In this document: one piece after another, positions 21,922 to 26,862 of the stretch | Layout: each line of letters starts with the position of its first letter | Position numbering within the stretch: position 1 is the stretch's first letter | Origin: JBQLZO01 sp052168315 | GTDB taxonomy: Bacteria; Planctomycetota; Phycisphaerae; Phycisphaerales; UBA1924 | Assembly: GCA_052168315.1 (NCBI GenBank) | Contig: JBQLZO010000059.1 | Coordinates: forward strand, 1-26,862 | Direction of reading: 5' to 3' | Length of the DNA: 26,862 nt | Notes under the pieces: model-generated | Database searches by the model: none | Seen by the model: the letters and a program-made list of their open reading frames with translations, nothing else | What the model was told of the DNA's origin: nothing | Translations under genes and position numbers: made by a program

Positions 21922-24618
21922 ATGCCCCGCCCATCCCCCGCGCTCCTGATCGCCATCGCCGGAGCGCCCGCGCTGCTCGCCCTCGCCTCGCCGCCCGCGG
22001 CCGCGCAGACATGGATCAACCCCGCCGGCGGCCCGTGGAGCCTCCCCTTCAACTGGAGCCCCGCCCTCGTCCCCAACGCCCCGGGCGCGACGGCAACCAT
22101 CGGCCTCCCGGGCGTCTACGACATCGACATCACCACCAACATCACCCTCGGCACGCTCAACTGCACAGGCGGCGACGCCCGCATCAACATCAATCCGGGC
22201 GCCCAGCTCACCCTCAACGCCGGCAGCCATCAGGTCAACGGCATCCTCTCCATCGGAAACTTCTCACCCTCGGGCTCCAACGCCATCCTCAACATCGCCG
22301 CCGACGCCGTCCTCAAGGGCACCGGCATCACAAGACTCGACGACAACGACACACCCAACGACGCCCAGATCATCTCAACCAACGGAGCCACGCTCACCAT
22401 CGACCCAGCCCACTCCATCGGCGGCGGCGGCCTCCTCTCGGCCAAGACCAACAACCTCGGCGCCATCGTCGCCGATTCGCCGGACATCCCCCTCGTCCTC
22501 GACACCGCGGCAAAGATCAACGAAGGCTCCATCATCGCCAAGGGAAGCGGATTCCTCAATATCAACTCGATCATCATCGATCAGACCGCCGGCGGCGAGC
22601 TCTTCATCGACGGCCCGAACGCCCTCGTTGGGCTCAGCGGCAGCGGCACCACCATCGTCGGCGGCTCCCTCAACGCCTCGACCAACGCGCAGCCTTACTT
22701 GCTCGACCCAGGAGACGCCACTCTCGACGGCGTCGCTCTCAACGCAGCACTTCGCATCAAGCCCGGCGGCACCCTGAACATCGTCGGCGGCCAACTCGCA
22801 AACAACGGCATAATCCAAATCGGCAACTTCATCTCAGGTGGGTCAAACTCCGTGCTCAACTTCGCCGAACCGACACTCCTCACCGGCGGCGGCCTGATCG
22901 AACTGCTCGACAACAACGGGGACGACGCCCAGCTCAACGGCACACTCACGCAGGCAGCCGGTCACACCATCGCCGGCACCGGCCAGCTCAATGCCGCACT
23001 CACCAACGATGGCCTGGTCGTCGCGAACTTCGGCACCGCCACCGAACGACCGCTCGTTCTCCGCGGCGAAGACAAGATCAACAACAGCCTCATCACCGCC
23101 AGCCCCGGCATCATCGACATCGAGTCCATCACCATCGATCAGACCGGCGGCGGCATCCTCCGCGCCGAAAACCAGATCGGCCAGATCCGGTTCGTCGGCG
23201 GCTCCAATTCGACCATCATCGCCGGAACCATCGAGTCACTCAGCGGACTGCCCGTCCTCAGGCAACCCGGCACCACCACGCTCAACAATGTCACCATCGA
23301 GGGCGATGCCCTGCTCATCGAGCCCGGCGGCACCATCAACATCACCGGAGGCGCCCTCGAGAACAACGCCGCCATCCTCGTCGGCCAGTTCTTCCCATCC
23401 ACCTCCAACTCCATCCTCAACTTCGCAGAGCCCACAACCCTCCACGGCGATGGCGCCATCCTCCTCCTCGACAACAACTCCGACGACGCCCAGCTCAACG
23501 GAGTTGTCACCCAGACAGCACAGCACAACATAGGCGGCACCGGAAACATCAACGCCAAGCTCACCAACAACGCCCAGGTCCTCGCAACCGAGACCGGACT
23601 CCCCCTCCGCCTCCTCGCCCAGGACAAGACCAACAACAACCTCATCGGCGCCACCAACGGCGCCATCCTGGAGATCGGCGCGATCACCATCAACCAGTCC
23701 GCCGCCGCCACCATCTACGCCGAAGAGCCCGGCTCGCTGGTCCGCTTCCTCTCCGGCACGAACTCCACGATCAACGCCGGCACGCTCAGCACCTTCGATG
23801 ATGCCGAGCCCATGCTCCGCGAGCCCGGCCTCACCACCCTCAACAATGTCATCATCGAAGCGGATATCGACATCGAGGATGGCGGCACGATCGCGATCGC
23901 CAACCAGCAGCTCATCAACAACGGCACAATCCGCGTCGGCAAGCCATCGCCGTCGCTGGCAACCGCGACCCTCCAGTTCCTCACGCCCAGCGCCGACATC
24001 ACCGGCCCGGGCGCCATCATCCTCTCGACTCCCGGCACCGCCGGCGCGGTCGTCGACGCGGCAAGCCTCGAGATCGGCCCGGACCACACCATCGCCGGCG
24101 CGGGAGTGATCACCGGCAATCTCATCAACAGCGGCACCGTCAATCCGGGCACGCCCGACACGGTCATGAAGATCCTGGGCAATTACACCGAGATGCCGGG
24201 CTCGGCCCTCGCGCTCACCATCTTCGACGAAGACCAACTCCCCCCGCTCGCCGTCACCGGCGCCGCCACACTCGCCGCCGACATCCATCTCACCCTCAGC
24301 CCGCCGCTCACGCCGACCATCGGGCAGAGCTTCACCATCATCACCGCCAACAACGGCGCCACCGGCACAATGAACATCGCCTCGGCGCCCGAGATCGCCG
24401 GCCTGCGCTTCACCGCCATCACCGACGCCAACGCCGTCCGGATCATCGTCTCCGCCTGCGCCGACCTCAACGACGATGGAGCCGTCAACTCGGACGACCT
24501 CGGCATCCTCCTCAGCGCATTCGCCCTCTCCGGCGCCGGCGATGTGGACGGCGATGGCGACACCGACTCCGACGACCTCGGCATACTGCTAAGCCAGTTC
24601 GGCAGCGCCTGCGATTGA
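21922..24618 (+). CDS. Secreted beta-repeat protein with C-terminal dockerin-type EF-hands
   Basis: 898 residues. Residues 1-28 are a Sec signal peptide (hydrophobic ALLIAIAGAPALLALA, then PPAAAQ with likely cleavage after AAA). A domain follows that starts TWINPAGGPWSLPFNWSPAL, typical of autotransporter-like or dockerin-bearing proteins of planctomycetes. Then come three tandem repeats of about 187 residues and a partial fourth, beginning near bases 22270, 22834, 23398 and 23947. Marker motifs are SNSILNFAEPTTL, LLDNNSDDAQLNG, HTIAGTGQLNA, NSTIIAGTI and TTLNNVTIE; the strand-rich Asn/Gly/Ile pattern suggests a beta-helix. The end has two Ca-binding dockerin-type repeats (DLNDDGAVNSDDLGILLSAF and DVDGDGDTDSDDLGILLSQF) bracketed by two Cys. 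Start ATG has GGAG five bases upstream. No cohesin is in the window; the ligand is unknown. Confidence 0.92.
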   Translation: MPRPSPALLIAIAGAPALLALASPPAAAQTWINPAGGPWSLPFNWSPALVPNAPGATATIGLPGVYDIDITTNITLGTLNCTGGDARININPGAQLTLNAGSHQVNGILSIGNFSPSGSNAILNIAADAVLKGTGITRLDDNDTPNDAQIISTNGATLTIDPAHSIGGGGLLSAKTNNLGAIVADSPDIPLVLDTAAKINEGSIIAKGSGFLNINSIIIDQTAGGELFIDGPNALVGLSGSGTTIVGGSLNASTNAQPYLLDPGDATLDGVALNAALRIKPGGTLNIVGGQLANNGIIQIGNFISGGSNSVLNFAEPTLLTGGGLIELLDNNGDDAQLNGTLTQAAGHTIAGTGQLNAALTNDGLVVANFGTATERPLVLRGEDKINNSLITASPGIIDIESITIDQTGGGILRAENQIGQIRFVGGSNSTIIAGTIESLSGLPVLRQPGTTTLNNVTIEGDALLIEPGGTINITGGALENNAAILVGQFFPSTSNSILNFAEPTTLHGDGAILLLDNNSDDAQLNGVVTQTAQHNIGGTGNINAKLTNNAQVLATETGLPLRLLAQDKTNNNLIGATNGAILEIGAITINQSAAATIYAEEPGSLVRFLSGTNSTINAGTLSTFDDAEPMLREPGLTTLNNVIIEADIDIEDGGTIAIANQQLINNGTIRVGKPSPSLATATLQFLTPSADITGPGAIILSTPGTAGAVVDAASLEIGPDHTIAGAGVITGNLINSGTVNPGTPDTVMKILGNYTEMPGSALALTIFDEDQLPPLAVTGAATLAADIHLTLSPPLTPTIGQSFTIITANNGATGTMNIASAPEIAGLRFTAITDANAVRIIVSACADLNDDGAVNSDDLGILLSAFALSGAGDVDGDGDTDSDDLGILLSQFGSACD

Positions 24619-24722
24619 TCGCACCCCGACCTCCCCACCCGCCCCAGACCACCGACCAATCGCGGAGCGGTCCAAGCGCCCACGCCACCACCTCATCCCC
24701 CCATCCCCCCACCCAACCCCGC

Positions 24723-24728
24723 TACCAT
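24723..24728 (+). promoter_or_regulatory. Possible -10 box (TACCAT) before the gene at 24758
   Basis: TACCAT 29 bases before the ATG, followed by a good Shine-Dalgarno (GGAGG, 24743-24747). This would give a leader of about 20 bases. Same hexamer as at 1613, 5918 and 8432. Confidence 0.4.
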
Positions 24729-24757
24729 CCGCCCATTCCGCCGGAGGCCACACCACC

Positions 24758-25201
24758 ATGCCCGAATCCACTCCCACCACCACGCCCACCGCGCTCCCCG
24801 CCGCGCCGAACCCCAACCACGCCCGCGGCGTCCTCGAAGCCGTCGAAGGCGAGCACATCACCCTCGCCATCCCAGGCACCAGCTACCAGCTCCTCCTCAA
24901 GGTCCTCAAGGCCCCCGCCACGCCCATCGGCAAGCGCCTCATCGGCACCATCCGCGCCACCGCACGCCGCGTCGACATCGTCAACACCGGCGGCCGCTAC
25001 ATCGAACCGGTCTACGGCCGCCCGCGCCGCGTCCAGGGACGCATCGACGCCATCGACACCACAAACCACACCATCACCGTCCAGGCCGGCATCCCCATCG
25101 TCTGCACGCTCATGAAGAGCCAGCACAACGCCAGCTTCAAGGTCGGCGACCTCGTCTCGTTCGATGTCGAGCCCGGCGCCTCGTTCATCCCCGCCACCTG
25201 A
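24758..25201 (+). CDS. Unknown small basic protein, possibly OB-like beta barrel
   Basis: 147 residues with no signal peptide or membrane helix. Residues 1-20 are Thr/Pro-rich and probably disordered. The rest is strand-rich and basic: ARGVLEAVEGEHITLAIPGT, LLLKVLKAPATPIGKRLIGT, IRATARRVDIVNTGGRYIEP, GRPRRVQGRIDAIDTTNHTI and KVGDLVSFDVEPGASF. Two GRI/GVL-(D/E)A-(hydrophobic) segments are about 75 residues apart and may be two related strands or an internal duplication. The layout resembles small beta barrels that bind nucleic acid or sugar, but I do not recognise a family. The Shine-Dalgarno GGAGG lies 10 bases before the ATG. It is convergent with the small ORF at 25222. Confidence 0.8.
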   Translation: MPESTPTTTPTALPAAPNPNHARGVLEAVEGEHITLAIPGTSYQLLLKVLKAPATPIGKRLIGTIRATARRVDIVNTGGRYIEPVYGRPRRVQGRIDAIDTTNHTITVQAGIPIVCTLMKSQHNASFKVGDLVSFDVEPGASFIPAT

Positions 25202-25221
25202 GCCCAGCCCGACGACCGCGC

Positions 25222-25464
25222 TCAGCTCATCGGCTCGCAAACACTCCCAAGCTCCAGGCGCGCCGCCCCATCACCCGCCGCCGCGCCGCCGCCGGCTCCC
25301 CCGCCGCTCGCGCCCCCGCCGCCGGTCCGCGCGCCCGGCTCCAGGCCGAACGACACGAAGCCGCTCAGCCCGTTCCACTCGATCAGCCCATACCGCTGAC
25401 GCTTCACACGCACCGCGCTCCGCCGTGCATCGCGCCGCTCGGTCCATCCATCCCGATCGTTCAT
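25222..25464 (-). CDS. Small hypothetical protein, 80 residues
   Basis: The start MNDRDGWTERRDARRSAVRV has a strong Shine-Dalgarno (GGAGG) five bases upstream, which is the main reason to call it. The N-terminal half is basic and resembles the opening of PilZ-type domains (ERRDARRSAVRVKRQRYGLI, then EWNGLSGFVSFGLEPG), but it is too short to be a full PilZ domain. The second half is a Gly/Ala run (GGGGASGGGAGGGAAAG) and ends in LELGSVCEPMS. No relative comes to mind. The ORF is open upstream to 25755, but that part looks non-coding. Could be a small regulatory protein, a truncated remnant or chance. Confidence 0.5.
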   Translation of the reverse strand: MNDRDGWTERRDARRSAVRVKRQRYGLIEWNGLSGFVSFGLEPGARTGGGGASGGGAGGGAAAGDGAARLELGSVCEPMS

Positions 25465-25819
25465 CACGACCTCCGATCCAGCGCCCACGCGCCCAACCAA
25501 GCCGGGCCGCGAAGCGCCCATACCCCACAACCCAGCCCCCACATCCCCACAACGCCCATCACCCCAGACCCCTCTCACCCATTCCTCATCCCACCAACGC
25601 ATCGCTCTCTGCACCACCCCACAGTGTGCGCGATGCACAAGAAACAACAAGCAACCCAGACCGAAAATCAAACCCAACCACCCCCGATTCACGGGCCCGA
25701 TCGCCCCACCCGCCACACCACACCCGCGCGCGCCCGACCCCGCAGCACGCTGCACGCCAAAACACCCAGTCCATACAGACCATCACCCCAACGCCCTCAC
25801 TCCCCCAACCCAATCGCCC
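25465..25819. other. Gap with no supported gene
   Basis: C/A-rich plus strand, including AC-rich runs. Open frames on both strands are low-complexity and lack ribosome binding sites. A 12-bp direct repeat (CGCCCTCACTCC at 25792 and 25815, 23 apart) straddles the sixA stop. Confidence 0.6.
25470..25474 (-). promoter_or_regulatory. Shine-Dalgarno GGAGG for the 80-residue ORF
   Basis: The minus strand reads CGGAGG, TCGTG, ATG; five-base spacing. Confidence 0.6.
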
Positions 25820-26341
25820 TCACTCCGCCAGCCGGATCCGCTCCACCAGCCGCGCGCTCGACAGCGCATCGCCCACATCACCAACCTCAAACACGCACGC
25901 CATCCCGGTCTGCAACCGCATCGCACCCCCGGCCCCGCCGCCGCCCGCCGACTCCATCACATTCGTCAGCAATTCCAACTGAGGGTTATGCCCCACCAGG
26001 ATCACCGCCCCCCGCCGATGATCGCGGAACAGCCCCGACACCACGCCGCCCACACCATCCAGCGTCGCACGCTCATGCCCAAGCTCCAGCGCACGCTCAC
26101 GCCGAACCACGCAACGCACCCCCGCCGACTCCAGAGCCTCCGCCAGCGCATCGGCCGTCTGCCGCGCACGCCGAACGAAACTCGCCCCGATCAGCACCGG
26201 AGAACGATCCCGCTCCAGCAGCCGCTCGGACACAAAATCAACCTGCCGATACCCGCGCTTCGCCAGCACCCGGTCCGCATCCAGCCCGGACTCAGACTCC
26301 GCCTCCGCCTTCCCATGCCGCATCACGATCAGCGTTCGCAT
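25820..26341 (-). CDS. sixA: Phosphohistidine phosphatase SixA
   Basis: A 173-residue histidine-phosphatase (phosphoglycerate mutase superfamily) protein. RHG at residues 8-10 (TLIVMRHGKAEAES) holds the catalytic His9. SFVRRARQTADALAEAL gives the second phosphate-binding Arg region, and ILVGHNPQLELLTNVM carries the second His in GHNP. The length and GHNP form match SixA, which removes phosphate from phosphohistidine domains (ArcB Hpt or the PTS-Ntr protein NPr in E. coli). A Gly-rich insert (SAGGGGAGGAM) lies near residue 135. The start ATG follows TAGGAT by six bases, a possible -10 box or weak Shine-Dalgarno. No phosphorelay partner is in the window. Confidence 0.93.
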   Translation of the reverse strand: MRTLIVMRHGKAEAESESGLDADRVLAKRGYRQVDFVSERLLERDRSPVLIGASFVRRARQTADALAEALESAGVRCVVRRERALELGHERATLDGVGGVVSGLFRDHRRGAVILVGHNPQLELLTNVMESAGGGGAGGAMRLQTGMACVFEVGDVGDALSSARLVERIRLAE

Positions 26342-26347
26342 CCCCCC

Positions 26348-26353
26348 ATCCTA
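26348..26353 (-). promoter_or_regulatory. TAGGAT box, 6 bases before the sixA ATG
   Basis: Minus strand TAGGAT-GGGGGG-ATG, identical in hexamer and spacing to the box before mcsA. Confidence 0.45.
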
Positions 26354-26786
26354 CAACCCCCCCCCCGACAACCCCCCACCCACCCAACCGACCCGCCCCC
26401 ATCCACCTCAGCACCCCCACCCCGCGCACACCAACAACCCCGGACACACCAAAACAGCGCGACCGCCCACCCCGCTCCAACAGACATTCCTGAAAACGCC
26501 TTCCGCGACCCCACGGCCGATCGGAAAGGCGTGCATGTGTGACCCCACCACACTAACACGACATGTCCCATTCCAAACCACTTTTCCCAGCAATCTCCAT
26601 CATTTCACCCAAACCGAACCCGCACAACCCGCAACTTCACGCCACCCCACCCCATCCAAGCCCCCGATCCACCTACCGCCAACCCCTAAACTGCACCTCC
26701 CACGCGCCATCCACACTCCACCCAAGCCCATCCATGCCCCGCGCGAGCCACGCGCCCCAAGCCACCCACCCACCGAGCCAAGCACC
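26354..26786. other. Gap with no supported gene, C/A-rich on the plus strand
   Basis: The plus strand is rich in C and A and poor in G and T. Open frames here are Pro/His/Thr repeats on one strand and Gly/Val/Trp on the other, with no Shine-Dalgarno or family motif. It contains one hairpin (26496-26532). Confidence 0.6.
26493..26532 (-). terminator. Possible terminator-like hairpin (minus strand)
   Basis: ACGCCTTCCG (26496-26505) pairs with CGGAAAGGCGT (26522-26532) with one bulged A and a 16-base loop. Read on the minus strand the stem is followed by TTTTC. It could end a transcript entering from the right or act in a sixA leader. Confidence 0.35.
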
Positions 26787-26862
26787 ATGACCACCTCACC
26801 CTCCCACACCCCCACGACCACCAACACCCCCCAACACGCCGCCCCCCACGCCGCCCCCTCCG
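26787..26862 (+). CDS. Possible start of a gene cut by the window end
   Basis: ATG followed by 24 open codons to the edge: MTTSPSHTPTTTNTPQ, then HAAPHAAPS. The Thr/Ser/Pro-rich opening is like the N-termini of nth and the gene at 24758. No clear Shine-Dalgarno. The product cannot be named. Confidence 0.35.
   Translation, partial: MTTSPSHTPTTTNTPQHAAPHAAPS

Noticed and set aside
25586..25755. Hydrophobic stretch (GWLGLIFGLGCLLFLVH) in the minus-strand frame upstream of the 80-residue ORF
   Set aside because: It could suggest a membrane-anchored longer protein, but there is no good start with a ribosome site and the sequence between it and the ATG at 25464 looks non-coding.
25792..25826. 12-bp direct repeat, 23 bases apart, at the end of sixA
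   Set aside because: Short, with a single pair of copies and one inside the gene; likely a small local duplication and not an attachment site.
25624..26493. Plus-strand open frame of 289 codons across the sixA region
   Set aside because: Pro/Thr/His-rich, no ribosome site, antisense to the clearly conserved sixA.

Overview
The window is high-GC bacterial DNA that best fits the phylum Planctomycetota, class Phycisphaerae. The reasons are: a secreted repeat protein ending in two dockerin-type EF-hand repeats (a common C-terminus in that class); a single-chain SecD-SecF fusion; McsA/McsB outside the Firmicutes; a Kdo synthesis enzyme (Gram-negative envelope); and short palindromic intergenic repeats of the GGTGGG...TCC type. 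The taxonomic call is inference; there is no rRNA or tRNA gene in the window.

Left part (1-5124, + strand): the 3' part of murJ (lipid II flippase) with a hexanucleotide repeat in a loop; an alpha-glucan phosphorylase of the DUF3417-containing type, followed by a clear intrinsic terminator; then a small protein that joins a histone-H1-like Lys/Ala tail to a SnoaL-like domain.

Middle left (5205-9860): a minus-strand group (sugar-phosphate isomerase-like TIM barrel, rmuC, unknown membrane protein) diverges from a plus-strand pair (a membrane protein resembling DUF4149, and endonuclease III, joined by an ATGA overlap). The nth and secDF genes converge on a gap that holds two facing arrays of an octamer repeat.

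Centre (10028-20516, - strand): tgt-yajC-secDF, the widely conserved tRNA-modification/Sec cluster; a rhomboid protease; the mcsA-mcsB protein-arginine kinase pair (ATGA overlap); and kdsA followed by a GNAT acetyltransferase.

Right part (20718-26862): a DUF1444 (YtpQ-like) gene, a 43-bp hairpin array, a promoter and an 898-residue secreted repeat protein, a small unknown protein with an OB-like look, a tiny orphan ORF, sixA, and the start of one more gene at the edge.

Most striking across the window is a TANNNT box 5-7 bases before the start codon of seven genes, five of which have no Shine-Dalgarno sequence, which suggests leaderless transcription. The other genes have ordinary ribosome binding sites or couple to an upstream gene. 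The plus strand is C- and A-rich throughout, including gaps and genes of both orientations, so the minus strand is probably the leading strand of replication. I found no mobile element, CRISPR array, toxin-antitoxin pair, phage gene or biosynthetic cluster. The novelty here is in regulatory and repeat DNA and in domain additions, rather than in a new gene system.
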